NCBI GenBank assembly: GCA_913057725.1 | Contig: CAJXOS010000010.1 | Location: 1-64,000, forward strand | Direction of reading: 5' to 3' | DNA: 64,000 nucleotides | From: an uncultured Lewinella sp. | GTDB lineage: Bacteria; Bacteroidota; Bacteroidia; Chitinophagales; Saprospiraceae | In this document: piece by piece, positions 10,301 to 20,500 of the stretch | Layout of the letters: every line of letters begins with the position of its first letter | Position numbering within the stretch: the stretch's first letter is position 1 | The notes under the pieces: generated by a model | The model's database searches: none | What the model was told of the DNA's origin: nothing | What the model saw: only the letters and a program-made list of their open reading frames with translations | Translations under genes and position numbers: made by a program

Positions 10301-11035
10301 AACAGTAGCTAAGTTGCTGTATTGCCCTGTCTGAGCAGTACCGGTTAGACTCAGAGTTGCACTCTCACCAACCGCTAAGAACGGAATGGTACCAATGGTG
10401 CCTTCTTGATCATCTTCAACTACCAGGTCAATTAAATCAAGCGTACCAGTATTGGTTACTACATAGGTCCATTCTACCTCTACGTTGTTATCAGGAATTA
10501 AGATTACAACACCAACAGGGTCATCTGCATCCTGCCCATTGGTAGCCTTTTCAATATCAACTGATGGCGTCTGCTCTACCGGAATGGTTTCTTCATCTTC
10601 GTCGTCGTCATCGCCGTCACCATCGCCGTCTTCGTCAACGGTCTCATCTTCGTCTGGATCAGAATCATCATCGTCTCCATCATCGGCCGTAATACGTGCT
10701 TTGTTTGTTAGGGAGAAGCCCTGGAAATCGCTCGCAATTAGATAGGTAAGCGTGATCGTCTCCACTGCTCCACTTGGCAAGTTGGAGATCAAGTACTGAT
10801 CTGGGTTAAGTTAAGTTCAGTCACATTACTATTGCTACCCACATCACTTCCTTGAAAGATCAAGCCTGTTTGTGGTACGTCTGTTACCTCCACATTGGCG
10901 GCATCTGTATCTCCCTCGTTCTCTACCAGAATATCGAACGTAACGGTACTACCTGGTGCAAATGGTCCAGGTGTAGAGGAATTTTCTCAACCGAAGCTAT
11001 GAACATATCCTGACCAATAAAGAAAATTTGCAAGC
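7301..11035 (-). pseudogene. N-terminal part of the giant adhesin: 5'-truncated, two frame breaks
   Basis: The upstream part of the interrupted surface protein. Uninterrupted frame runs from 10792 to 7301 (then 5 codons of cassette sequence to a stop at 7283). Domains seen: DUF11-like repeats, an Asp/Glu-rich linker (DDGDDDDSDPDEDE), an SdrD-B-like domain (GDFVWNDFNENGQQDPGEPG), three near-identical tandem repeats, and the start of HYR-like domains. Upstream of 10792 the same protein continues in other frames: EGDTDAANVEVTDVPQTGL lies at about 10880-10935 and MFIASVEKI at about 10985-11010. Breaks occur near 10805-10812 (a TTT shortened to TT, plus strand) and near 10980-10984 (AAA shortened to AA). 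No start codon with a signal peptide is found before the ABC gene's stop at 11045, so the 5' end is missing. The frame breaks could be sequencing errors; the missing 5' end and the cassette are not explained that way. Confidence 0.8.
8145..9460. repeat. Three tandem 438-bp repeats in the adhesin
   Basis: The marker TCTCCACA/TCGCCACA-GGCATC occurs at 8145, 8583 and 9021, an exact 438-bp spacing (146 codons). Each unit codes for a DUF11-like block with SGSFSGQNSG and a closing Ca-binding-type DGDGxDDLTDDACGD segment. The first two copies are the most alike; the third (9021-9460) differs more. This is typical of adhesin stalks that expand and contract by recombination. Confidence 0.85.
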
Positions 11036-11044
11036 GATAAGTCG

Positions 11045-13252
11045 CTAATCTCCTAGCTCCAATTGATTACGAACCAGATTAAAATAGCGCCCCTTTTGAT
11101 TCACCAATTGTTCATGGGTGCCTTCTTCTACTAACTCTCCTTTTTCCAATACCACAATATGATCTGCATTCTTCACGGTGCTTAGACGATGCGCAACGAT
11201 AACCACAGTTCGGCCTTGATAAAAGTGTTGGAGGTTTTCAACAATTACCTTTTCGTTTTCAGCATCCAAGGCATTGGTCGCCTCGTCGAAGAATAGGTGA
11301 GTCGGATTTTTATAGATCGCTCTAGCAATCAAGACACGCTGGCGTTGCCCCTGGCTGATACCATTGCCCTGCGGACCAATCTTAGTTTGAAACTGTTGTG
11401 GCAAATGCTGTACGAAGCCCTGTAGATTGGCCATTTTAGTGGCAAAGACCAGGCGTTGCTGATCAATAGTGGCACTGCTTTCGGTAATGTTTCTAGCAAT
11501 CGTATCTGAGAACAGAAAGCCATCTTGCAGCACCGCCCCACAGGCGGAACGCCAGGCAGATACTGTATATGCTGACAATGCATGATCACCTAAGCGAATC
11601 TGCCCGGCACTGGGTGTATAAAATCCCAATAAGAGTTTGACGAGTGTAGTCTTACCACTGCCACTAGAGCCCACAATAGCGGTTACCTTCCCGTGAGGAA
11701 TTCGTAAGTCGATATCATTAAGAACATTCCCTGACAACGGACTGTAGGCAAAGCTCAGTTTATCAATAACCAGATCGGCTTCTACTGGAAGTTGATTGAT
11801 CTTGAGTGCTGAATCAGGCTCCTCTTCTTCTAGGTTCTGAAGTTCACCCATGCGCTCTAGACTCAAGCGTGCGTCCTGCGCAGTGCGTGTAAACCCTACC
11901 AACCTTTGTAATGGTACATTCAGCTGCCCCACTACAAACTGGATAGCTAACATTTCGCCTAAACTCAACTGCCCCTGAATCACAGCCCGGGCTGAAATAA
12001 AGAGGATAAAAATATCTTTCAGCTGACTGATAAACTTGGCGCCGGTATCCTGATATTGGGTCAGCGTTAGAAAACGGGTATTGGTTTTGAAGAGCTTATT
12101 CTGAATCTGGACCCAGCCAAAACGCCTCCTCCTTTCGCTCTGTTGCAGTTTGATTTCCGACATCCCTTCCACCAACTCAATCAGGGTATTTTGATTCTCG
12201 GTGAGTTCACGGAATCGTTGATGGTCTACCAAGGCGCGTTTCCTCAGGAACAGAAAAATCCAACCAACGTACAAAGCGGCCGCACCAAAAAACACCAGAC
12301 AGATACCGATGTGATACCACCCCAGCAGAACACCCAATACTACTAAGCTCACAAAGGAAAACAGTGCAGCCAAGGTAGTATTGGTCAAAAACTGCTCTAT
12401 GCGGTTTTGATCATAAATGCGCTGCAGGAAATCCCCGGTCGACTTCTGATCGAAATAACTCAACGGTAAACGCATCACCTTCTGGAGGAATTGGGCCACT
12501 AAACTTACATTGACCCTCGTTCCAACATGAAGCAATATCCAACCCTGTAACAGGGTGATACTCACCTCACCCAAAAACAACAGGAGCATCCCTACCAGCA
12601 TCAACCAGACAAAGGATAAGTCCTGGTTATTGATCCCGACATCTACCAGTGCCTGCGTCAAAAATGGGAATAGCAGTTGCAAGGCACTCAGGCCGAATAG
12701 CCCGATCAGCAGCTGCACAATTAGACGCCGGTAAGGTCCTAAAAAGCGTAGTAGATAGGAAAAGCCGTATTGCTCCTCAGCCTTATTCTGATGTTGTTCA
12801 TAAAAATCGGCAGTAGGTTGCAGCAACAAAACAATACCTTCTTGTTCACCTTCAGAGCACCACCCCTTTTGAAAAACCTTGGGACTCAGTCTTTGCAAGC
12901 CAGGCGCTTTGGGGTCACCGACTAGCACCTCCTTTTCACTTATCTGATAGACCACCACAAAGTGGTTTTGCTCCCAATGAACGATAAATGGTGGCTGCAG
13001 GTCAATTAATCCACTGTGATCACTATCTGGATGTTGCCAGGGCAGTCGAAACGCATCGGCGTTGAATCCGATTTGTTCTGCCGCATGAACGATGCCCAAT
13101 AGACTGACACCATCACGCTCAATATGACACAACTCACGAAGGTGCTGCAAGCTGTATTGCTGCCCATGATAAGCCGCAACCATACGCAGGCAGGTTGGAC
13201 CACAATCCACTTGGTCAAACTGCTGATAGAATGGAAAGCGCCTCAGGAACAT
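11045..13252 (-). CDS. Peptidase C39-containing ABC exporter
   Basis: Predicted inner-membrane exporter that cleaves a double-glycine leader and moves the peptide out using ATP. Of its 735 residues, 1-130 form the C39 peptidase (DQVDCGPTC with nucleophile C17, H97 in NHFVVVY, D113 in VGDPK). About 165-430 is the six-helix transmembrane domain. The C-terminal ATPase has Walker A GSSGSGKTT (528-536), signature ISQGQ (632-636), Walker B LFFDE (653-657) and the switch His at 688. All catalytic residues are present, so it should be active. A -7 promoter box TACATTTG lies upstream on the minus strand. No HlyD partner and no obvious double-glycine precursor gene are next to it; the substrate may be encoded elsewhere. 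Its stop is about 10 bp from the truncated adhesin remnant. Confidence 0.93.
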   Translation of the reverse strand: MFLRRFPFYQQFDQVDCGPTCLRMVAAYHGQQYSLQHLRELCHIERDGVSLLGIVHAAEQIGFNADAFRLPWQHPDSDHSGLIDLQPPFIVHWEQNHFVVVYQISEKEVLVGDPKAPGLQRLSPKVFQKGWCSEGEQEGIVLLLQPTADFYEQHQNKAEEQYGFSYLLRFLGPYRRLIVQLLIGLFGLSALQLLFPFLTQALVDVGINNQDLSFVWLMLVGMLLLFLGEVSITLLQGWILLHVGTRVNVSLVAQFLQKVMRLPLSYFDQKSTGDFLQRIYDQNRIEQFLTNTTLAALFSFVSLVVLGVLLGWYHIGICLVFFGAAALYVGWIFLFLRKRALVDHQRFRELTENQNTLIELVEGMSEIKLQQSERRRRFGWVQIQNKLFKTNTRFLTLTQYQDTGAKFISQLKDIFILFISARAVIQGQLSLGEMLAIQFVVGQLNVPLQRLVGFTRTAQDARLSLERMGELQNLEEEEPDSALKINQLPVEADLVIDKLSFAYSPLSGNVLNDIDLRIPHGKVTAIVGSSGSGKTTLVKLLLGFYTPSAGQIRLGDHALSAYTVSAWRSACGAVLQDGFLFSDTIARNITESSATIDQQRLVFATKMANLQGFVQHLPQQFQTKIGPQGNGISQGQRQRVLIARAIYKNPTHLFFDEATNALDAENEKVIVENLQHFYQGRTVVIVAHRLSTVKNADHIVVLEKGELVEEGTHEQLVNQKGRYFNLVRNQLELGD

Positions 13253-13601
13253 AGTGATACAATCGGATTCTCAGCAATATAAGGATTGGGTAGCAAATGT
13301 ACTTTTCTGAATTCGTGAGTGATGGAATAGACTTAATGGGAAGCAGTTTTTCGGGTTCATAAGCACCTGACTAAGAATAAATCCCTATTTTTAGCAAGTC
13401 ATTACTAATCAGCACCTACACGCTGATCGCCCCAAGCAATTCCGGCATTTATCCGGGCAAGGACTACTAATTCAACACACATTCCCCGCAGTTTTTTGAA
13501 ACTACACAACCGCTGTGTTATTGGCACTGCAGTGACTTAAGATTTCTTCGCCGTCTTAAGGAGGACGAGTGACTGTTTGCGTAATGATTTGACCCCTTGC
13601 T
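13253..13601. other. Intergenic region with promoter box and small hairpin
   Basis: The region lies between divergent genes. CAAATGTA at 13294-13301 is a TACATTTG -7 box on the minus strand, 42 bp before the ABC gene start. At 13536-13560 CTTAAGA and TCTTAAG form a 7-bp inverted repeat with an 11-nt loop, 41 bp upstream of the SPOR-like gene. No coding sequence is seen. Confidence 0.5.
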
Positions 13602-13988
13602 ATGAAATATCTGATACACTTTTTACTCGTTGGCGCCCTGTCCTTGATGGTCAATGGATTACAAGCACAGGAGAATCGCCCTTCCTATTGTGATGCTTTG
13701 CCCAATACCTACAGTAAAGGTGCAAGTAGTAGACCATCACTACCAAGGTTTGGAACTGCTCCTACCAAGGAATATAAAATCCAGGTTGCGATTTTGCGCA
13801 ATACTGATCCGCGTGAATATCCTTTTCACGAAAAATTAGTAGCCCGCTATCGTCCCTGTGAAGAAGTCTGGGTGATAGAATCCAGAGAGAGTTACGCTAG
13901 TAGAACGACTGCTCTGCAACTTCGCAATGAGCTGCGCGAGATGGGATATCGAGGTGCTTATCTAGTGGAATTAGTTGGTTATCAATGA
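13602..13988 (+). CDS. Small exported SPOR-like protein
   Basis: A 128-residue protein with signal peptide (MKYLIHFLLVGALSLMVNGLQAQ) and a C-terminal part of about 70 residues that resembles a SPOR/sporulation-related repeat. It starts YKIQVAIL, has a middle helix (RTTALQLRNELREMGY) and ends GAYLVELVGYQ. SPOR domains bind denuded glycan strands of peptidoglycan; a periplasmic cell-wall role is inferred only. It is a single gene; the following gene starts 257 bp later. The SPOR match is by pattern and not strong. Confidence 0.6.
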   Translation: MKYLIHFLLVGALSLMVNGLQAQENRPSYCDALPNTYSKGASSRPSLPRFGTAPTKEYKIQVAILRNTDPREYPFHEKLVARYRPCEEVWVIESRESYASRTTALQLRNELREMGYRGAYLVELVGYQ

Positions 13989-14245
13989 CTTTTTGTGGCG
14001 AACCCGGTAACACCGGAGTATAGATTGGAATAAAGAATTGAAATACAATCCCAACAGGTAGCTGTTAATCAGCTGCTTAATATGAACATATTAATCAATC
14101 GTCGTCATCCGTGGAGGAATCGATATTTGTCGTCGAGCGTAGTAGATCTTTGGTAATGCCTGCCAAATCTGCGACCTTAGCCCTGGACCTTGGGAACAGT
14201 GGCCAAATTGAGGGCGTTCCCGCGAATGATAGCAACACACAATCC

Positions 14246-15553
14246 ATGAAAAGAATCGCCTTGTGCTGCTGGGTAGCTTGCTGCTCCCTGCTGGTAACAG
14301 CACAAAATTACACGACCTACTTCACCGGCAATATGCAAGATGCTGTGGTGGCACCACAAGGAGGTGTATGCCTAATGGGCGGAGCCACAGAAGATGATAA
14401 CGCCATGCGCTGGTTTCTGCAGCGCGCAAGCGGAGGCGATGTTCTCGTCATCCGCGCTTCCGGATCTGATGGTTATAATGACTATCTCTACGACGAACTA
14501 GGAGTAAACGTTAACTCCGTTGAAACCATCGTATTCAATAATGCCTCCGCTTCCAGCGAGGCATATGTTCTTGACCGCATCAGTAAGGCCGAAGCTATTT
14601 GGATTGCTGGAGGTAACCAATATAACTACGTAAACTACTGGCGCGGAAATCAAGTCGCGAATCTAATCAACCAAGGCATTACCCAACGGAATATCGTTAT
14701 CGGTGGCACCAGTGCCGGAATGGCTATTCTAGGTGGCGCCTATTTCTCGGCAGCCAACGGAACCATCAACAGTGCAGATGCATTGAGCAACCCCTTCGAC
14801 AGTAGAATGACGGTTGACAACACACCATTCATCCGCGTTCCATACCTGGAGAATGTGATCACTGACACGCACTATGATGATCCCGACCGCCGCGGCCGTC
14901 ACCTCAGCTTCTTAGCCAACGCTATGACGCAGTATGGTGGCACCTTCCGCGGCATTGCTTGTGATGAATACACTGCCGTTTGCATTGACGAAAGTGGTAT
15001 CGCCAAGATCTACGGTACTTATCCAGATTTTGACGATAATGCCTACTTCCTCGTTCCCAATTGCGGTTTATCCGACAATATGCCTGAGGTATGCACGGAT
15101 AATCAACCTCTTACTTGGGATCACAGCGGAACAGCCGTAAAAGTATATGCGGTGAAAGGAACGCCTACCGGTCTTTATACCATCGACCTAAATGATTGGA
15201 CCACCGCCGAAGGTGGCGATTGGCAAGATTGGTCGGCCATTGCCGGAAGCTTTAATGCCGTGACTAGTGATGAACCAGACTGCTTGGCTTCCTCCACCTA
15301 TGCTGCTGCAGATCCGATTCCATTTCGTATCTACCCTAACCCAAATGATCAAGGTGTAGTGACGATTGAGGCTATCAACCCACTTGCTGATGGCAAAGTT
15401 CGCGTGGTAGATGTAGATGGAAGGACCTTGCAAGATTGGACTTCACTAGGGCCTAGTAGTCAGCTAGACGTTAGCAATCTGCCAGCGGGTTCGTACTTCT
15501 TGGAGTACTCTAGCAATGGTGCATTTAGTGTAAGAAGGCTCTTGGTACGCTAA
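14246..15553 (+). CDS. Secreted cyanophycinase-like S51 peptidase with T9SS tail
   Basis: An exported serine peptidase of family S51, related to cyanophycinase, which cuts beta-linked aspartyl-arginine polymer. The 435-residue protein has a signal peptide (MKRIALCCWVACCSLLVTAQ), the peptidase domain (about 25-290) with nucleophile S156 in GGTSAGMAILGG, and a type IX sorting domain at the C-terminus (FRIYPNPNDQGVVTIE ... FSVRRLLVR). The ATG at 14246 is chosen because the signal peptide starts there; an open frame 45 codons longer upstream lacks a sensible N-terminus. Its stop overlaps the convergent regulator's stop by 4 bp. Extracellular use of cyanophycin or another isoaspartyl peptide as a nitrogen source is inferred. 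Confidence 0.87.
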   Translation: MKRIALCCWVACCSLLVTAQNYTTYFTGNMQDAVVAPQGGVCLMGGATEDDNAMRWFLQRASGGDVLVIRASGSDGYNDYLYDELGVNVNSVETIVFNNASASSEAYVLDRISKAEAIWIAGGNQYNYVNYWRGNQVANLINQGITQRNIVIGGTSAGMAILGGAYFSAANGTINSADALSNPFDSRMTVDNTPFIRVPYLENVITDTHYDDPDRRGRHLSFLANAMTQYGGTFRGIACDEYTAVCIDESGIAKIYGTYPDFDDNAYFLVPNCGLSDNMPEVCTDNQPLTWDHSGTAVKVYAVKGTPTGLYTIDLNDWTTAEGGDWQDWSAIAGSFNAVTSDEPDCLASSTYAAADPIPFRIYPNPNDQGVVTIEAINPLADGKVRVVDVDGRTLQDWTSLGPSSQLDVSNLPAGSYFLEYSSNGAFSVRRLLVR

Positions 15554-16545
15554 GCGGATAATTCCGTTTCTGATACTTCTAATTGTTGCTTACGCCAATG
15601 CCCGGGTGTATGCCCCTTGGCCTTTTTCCATAAGCGAATAAACTGCCGAACTTGGGAAAAGCCACACGCCTGGGATATTTCCTTCACGGACAAATCAGAG
15701 TGCTGTAGCAATTGTTCGCCATGCTCAATGCGTCGCTCTTGGCGATAAGCATGAATAGTCTGTCCTGTATGGTGTTTGAATAAGCGAGCTAATTGGCGAC
15801 TGCTAAGATGTAGTTGGCGACTTAAGTCCTCCAAGGTAAATTCCGTACTAAGGTCATTGGATAATAACTCCTGCGCTCGGTAAACGAGTGGATGGAAGTG
15901 ATTCTTGAAATTGAGAAAGGTATTCTCCTGACTGCTTGTCTCTGGCCTTCGTACGTTTATCACCATTTCTTGGGCTACTTTGGCCGCTAGCAGTGGATTG
16001 GTCCACAGCTCAATTAAAGCCAAGGACATATCAATACCTGAAGTCATTCCCGCACTGGTAACGACCTCCCGATCAAAACAGTACAAACGATTACGCTGCA
16101 CACGAGCAGAAGGGTACCGATCCTCCAGATAATCCATGCATTTCCAATGGGTGGTACAAGCACGGCCATCCAGCAACCCCAGCTCTGCCAATACTAACGC
16201 TCCGGAGCAAATTGACCCTAACAGCACACCTTTCTCTCGCTGTGCTGGAAGCCACGTTCTCAACTGATCAATTACTTCGTCTAACGCACCACGTTGTAGA
16301 CGTTCTAAATCTACCCCCGGAATACAAAGGAAGTCTCCCTTTTGTAGTCGCAGTTCTTCTAAACTTAGTGCTGGTGCCAATGCCAGGGTCTGCGCCGTTT
16401 GAACATGACCATCCACACTAGCAAATTGAAGTCGAATGGAAATACGCCCTAGCTGAGCAGCTTCATAAAACACCTGAGCAGGACCAGCTAAGTCCATGAG
16501 GTGGACACCAGGAAGGAGGATAAAAGCAACTGTTCGCATGTTCAA
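15550..16545 (-). CDS. GlxA-type AraC-family regulator with DJ-1/PfpI domain
   Basis: A 331-residue transcription factor. The N-terminal part (1-200) is a DJ-1/PfpI-like (class I glutamine amidotransferase-like) domain with a Cys at the nucleophile elbow (C113 in LGSICSGALV). The C-terminal part (about 225-320) is an AraC-type double helix-turn-helix (FTLEDLSRQLHLSSRQLARL ... ISQACGFSQVRQFIRLWKK). GlxA-like proteins are usually activators of a nearby catabolic gene and may sense a ligand through the DJ-1 fold. It is divergent from a gene for an exported DJ-1 protein, with mirror-image promoters and a perfect palindrome between them, so it probably controls that gene and itself. Confidence 0.9.
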   Translation of the reverse strand: MNMRTVAFILLPGVHLMDLAGPAQVFYEAAQLGRISIRLQFASVDGHVQTAQTLALAPALSLEELRLQKGDFLCIPGVDLERLQRGALDEVIDQLRTWLPAQREKGVLLGSICSGALVLAELGLLDGRACTTHWKCMDYLEDRYPSARVQRNRLYCFDREVVTSAGMTSGIDMSLALIELWTNPLLAAKVAQEMVINVRRPETSSQENTFLNFKNHFHPLVYRAQELLSNDLSTEFTLEDLSRQLHLSSRQLARLFKHHTGQTIHAYRQERRIEHGEQLLQHSDLSVKEISQACGFSQVRQFIRLWKKAKGHTPGHWRKQQLEVSETELSA

Positions 16546-16620
16546 ATGTAGTCAATAACCGACATTCTATTGTCATTAATTGACAATTAGTAATTCGAAT
16601 CAGTAGCAAGTCTACATTTG
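16543..16620. promoter_or_regulatory. Mirror-image divergent promoters with central operator
   Basis: Two -7 boxes of identical sequence TACATTTG face away from each other: minus strand at 16543-16550 (CAAATGTA) and plus strand at 16613-16620. Between them is the palindrome ATTGTCA-TTAAT-TGACAAT (16569-16587), a 7-bp perfect inverted repeat. The minus box overlaps the start codon region of the regulator (ATG ends at 16545), which suggests a leaderless or differently placed start. The regulator or another dimeric factor is the likely ligand of the palindrome. Confidence 0.6.
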
Positions 16621-16642
16621 TCCATAGATCAAATTACCTGAC

Positions 16643-17434
16643 ATGAAACATTTCGGATTCGCTGTGTTCTTCTTATTTATTAGTATTCCAATTATATGGT
16701 CTGTGCAAGCGCAGGACAGTATTGCGGAGGTCTACATTTGCCCACCTTGTAGTGACGGATCCTGCGATACGCAAACCTACGATGAACCCGGACAATGCCC
16801 ACATTGCAATATGACTTTAGTAGCAGAAAGTAAAGTATTAAACGTGGCCATCTTCCTCTATGATGGTGTGGAAATTTTGGATTTTAGCGGCCCAGGAGAA
16901 GTATTTGCAGCCAGTCATTTCGACGGTGGTGGATTCCGGGTCTATACGGTAGCTGCCACAAAAGAGCCCTTAGTGAGTCAAGGCTTCGTACATATCCAGC
17001 CGGAGTTTTCGATTACCGATTGCCCCAAACCAGATATCATCGTTCTGCCGGGTGGAAATACAGGACCATCAGTAGACAATGATGCCGTGATCCAATGGGT
17101 AAAAGATGTAGAGCCTGATCTTACCGCTGCTCTATCGGTCTGTACCGGGGCTTTTATCCTGGAACGTGCCGGGCTACTCGTGGGTAAAAAGGCTACTACT
17201 TTCCATAATGCTATTGAATCACTTCGCGCCAAAGCAACAGAAACAGAAGTACTGGCTGATACCCGCTGGGTAGACAATGGTAAGATCATCACTACGGCCG
17301 GTGTATCTGCAGGAATTGATGGTGCATTGCATTTGGTAGAGCGACTCTGCGGCATGGAAGTCGCTCAGGCTACCGCTCACTATATGGAATATGATAAGTG
17401 GGATCCAAAAGATGGATTGGTAGTGAAACCCTAG
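16643..17434 (+). CDS. Exported DJ-1/PfpI protein with N-terminal metal-binding domain
   Basis: A 263-residue protein in three parts: a signal peptide (about 1-24, ending VQAQ), a small Cys-rich heavy-metal-binding-type domain (YICPPC ... CPHCNMTL, Cys 33, 36, 41, 52, 55), and a DJ-1/PfpI domain (about 65-260) with nucleophile C167 in SVCTGAF and H188 nearby. The metal domain resembles the YHS/HMBD type found in copper-efflux proteins. The combination suggests an exported, metal-linked DJ-1 enzyme, perhaps an isonitrile hydratase-like or glyoxalase-like activity; the reaction is not known. It is divergent from the GlxA-type regulator, whose own N-terminal domain is of the same fold. Confidence 0.85.
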   Translation: MKHFGFAVFFLFISIPIIWSVQAQDSIAEVYICPPCSDGSCDTQTYDEPGQCPHCNMTLVAESKVLNVAIFLYDGVEILDFSGPGEVFAASHFDGGGFRVYTVAATKEPLVSQGFVHIQPEFSITDCPKPDIIVLPGGNTGPSVDNDAVIQWVKDVEPDLTAALSVCTGAFILERAGLLVGKKATTFHNAIESLRAKATETEVLADTRWVDNGKIITTAGVSAGIDGALHLVERLCGMEVAQATAHYMEYDKWDPKDGLVVKP

Positions 17435-17446
17435 GAGTTAATCCTT

Positions 17447-17477
17447 GCTGTGACTTGTCTATTGGGCAGGTCACAGC
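17447..17477 (+). terminator. Hairpin after the DJ-1 gene
   Basis: GCTGTGAC and GTCACAGC form an 8-bp stem with a 15-nt loop, 12 bp after the stop codon. There is no T-run, so only a possible terminator. Confidence 0.35.
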
Positions 17478-17508
17478 CCCTCATAATTAATCAGAGATAA
17501 GGGGTTTA

Positions 17509-20500
17509 TTGTATTTTCACAAGAAAATACGAGTCCCCTTGCTCAAGTCATCTCAAGTACTGCGGTTATGGAGTTTGATTCTCCTGCTTGTTTGCTCATC
17601 CGTAGCGATCGCTCAGGATGATGACTGCACTTTCTCCCCTCCCCCTTTGCCTCTCATCCGTGGGAAAGCTGATTTTGAGGACCTCAAACAACGAGCCTGG
17701 CAAGCCTTGCAATGCGCCCCAGAATCATCAGCGACCTACATTACGGCCTTGTCTACCCTGGCTGATGTTTACAGATTGTATCGTAAAGCCGATAGCCTAG
17801 AATACTATCAAGATCAATCGCTCAGATTAAGTAATGAGCATCTAGCGACCAACCATCCTACTACTTTTCAATGCAAGCTAAGAGTAGGTATAAGGGCAAT
17901 TAACAACGGTGATTTCACAACTGGAAAAGCAGTCCTCATTACACTGGACAGTTTACTACCTACCACTAAAGATGAATACCAACTACTCGCCCTTGAGCTG
18001 ATCCGGCTTAAAGCCAATTATCATCGAGACCAAGAGCAATTGGAAGAAGCCTTAGCGCTGTACCAAGAGGGATTACAGCTATGTGAGGCTCTGAATAATG
18101 AAATTGGCCGAGAGCGAATGAGTGCCTTCTACGGCTCCATGGCTGCCGCTATTGAATCGAACGGAGACCCACTACAGGCGCTAGAAATTAATCAAAAGAG
18201 CCTTGACCTATTCTTCCAACACCATGATGACACCCATCCCGAGGCCGTAGCCGTATACAGTAACTTAGGTATGGATTATTGGCGCACGGGGATGTACCAA
18301 AAAGCCATCGGCTACCTCAACGACAGCTATCGCAGTCTTGAAATTGATGGGCGTTCGGATGAGGTACCAAGTGATATTATCCTCAATAACATGGGGGGCG
18401 CTTACTATCAACTTGGAGATCTAGATAAAGCCATTGATTGCTATCAAAAAGCGACCGCCATTAGGACGGAAGCTTACGGGCCGGAACATCTCCGTACAAT
18501 GGTGAGCACCTTTATGCTAGGGAGCATGTACGCAGAACGAAATCAGCCAGAGAAAACGGTGGAGGTTCTGGAATATGCCCGTCAGATACTGGACAAGGGA
18601 TCAAATGGTTACTACACAGCAGTTTGTAATAACAATCTTGCCATTGCTTACCGGACTTTAGGAAACTTCGAGCGTGCTCGCGAATGTTATGCAACAGCGC
18701 TAGATATCTACCTCGATCAATACAGTGGCCGCACAATCACCATTGCCAACACCCAATACAATCTGGGCTTTCTCTATACCCAGATGGAAGATTACGATCA
18801 GGCAAAGTACTACTTGCAACAAGCCTTGAATAATCTGTCCGACGTCTTGGACGCTGATAATGGTGAAGTGCTAAATATCCAAGCCGCCTTCGCGCAAGCA
18901 GAATACCTTTCCGGAGATTACGAGAATGCTCGGGTACGCTATAGGAACATTCTGAACCAGTGGAACCTCCCAGCAGATGAGCAATATTTAGCAGAACTGG
19001 AAGATAGAGCTAGCACACTCAAAGTCTTGCAGTCGGCCGTGGATTTTCATTGGAGTGCGTATGAAAAAACAGGATCCGAAGCGGAGCTGCGTCAACTCAT
19101 TCAACTAGCAGAAAACGGATTGCAGCTGCTGCAAATCCAAAGGACTGCGGCAAAAGCAGAAAGTAGCAAAGTTTTCCTCACGCACAACTACTACGGCCTC
19201 TACGAAAAAATCATTCAAGCCCAACTGATCCTGGCCAACAGCAAGGAGGAAGAAGCCCAATCATTCGCTTATAATGCAGCCGCAAAAGCAGGAGTACTAT
19301 ATGATGCTATTCAGCTATCCGGGGCCTCCTCTTTCTCTGGCATTCCTGCGGATAGTCTGCAACGTCTACGAGACCTCAATGCGCAGCTCAGTTTCATTGA
19401 AAAGCAAATTGCCGAACACAGTACTGACAGTACAAAGCTAGCGAGCTTACAGAAGCAAGCCTTCAACATCAAGCGAAGCGTTGAGAATACAGAGCAAGCC
19501 CTAGCGGAATATCCCGCCTACGCAGAAATCACGAAAACGACTCAACAGCTCTCCGCAAGGGAGGTCAGTCAAATGCTACCAGCGGGCTCTGCGATGATCA
19601 ATTATTTCCTGGGTGATAATTCCTTGACCGTTTTCGTCACTCCAGCAGGAAGTGAAACAAGTGCTTTTACCAAGAACCTACCAGACAACTTTGAAGAAGA
19701 GCTAGCCACTTTTCTAGAAAACACACAACAGCGCCCCCAAGCTGGCCCTGAGTCGGTGGCTCAGTATCAAAGGCAAGCGGAAGCCCTTCACACGCTCTTA
19801 CTAGAAGAGGTATTAAAGCAAATCACCGAGGAGACCGAGCATCTGATCATCGTGCCGGATGGCATTTTAGCGTACCTGCCTTTTGCAGTTTTGGTCACAC
19901 CTACCGGCGAAGTCTATAGCAGATTTACTGAACTACCTTATTTGATCAAGGAATATGAAATCAGCTATGCTCCCTCCCCTATCATTTGGCAATCGATGAC
20001 TACAGCCGATGTACCCACCAAAGGCACACTGGTATTTGCGCCCAGTTTTGATGAAGTGAAAATCGATACTACAGTCGCCTTGGCGATGAGAGAGGTAGTT
20101 TTGGGCCCTTTGTTCTTCAATACCGAAGAAGCACAAAACATACAGGAGCTGACTGGCAGCAAGTTATTTACTCAGTCTGAAGCTAGTATTGCCAACCTTC
20201 ACCAGCACCTACAAGATGCCGATATCCTTCATTTTGCCACGCATGCCAAAGTAGAGGAAAATCTTCCTCGCTACTCCTTCCTGGCCTTTAGCAGCATAAA
20301 TTCGCTCCCCGAGCAACTCTTCCTTTCGGAGATTTACAATCTCGAATTAAAGGCGAACATGGTGGTCTTGAGCGCTTGTGAAACTGGTTTGGGCAAGCTC
20401 CAGCGTGGGGAAGGACTCATCAGTTTAGCACGCGGTTTTGCCTATGCTGGAGCCAAAAGTATTGTGCCGTCGCTATGGGCTGTCAATGATCAAGCTACGG

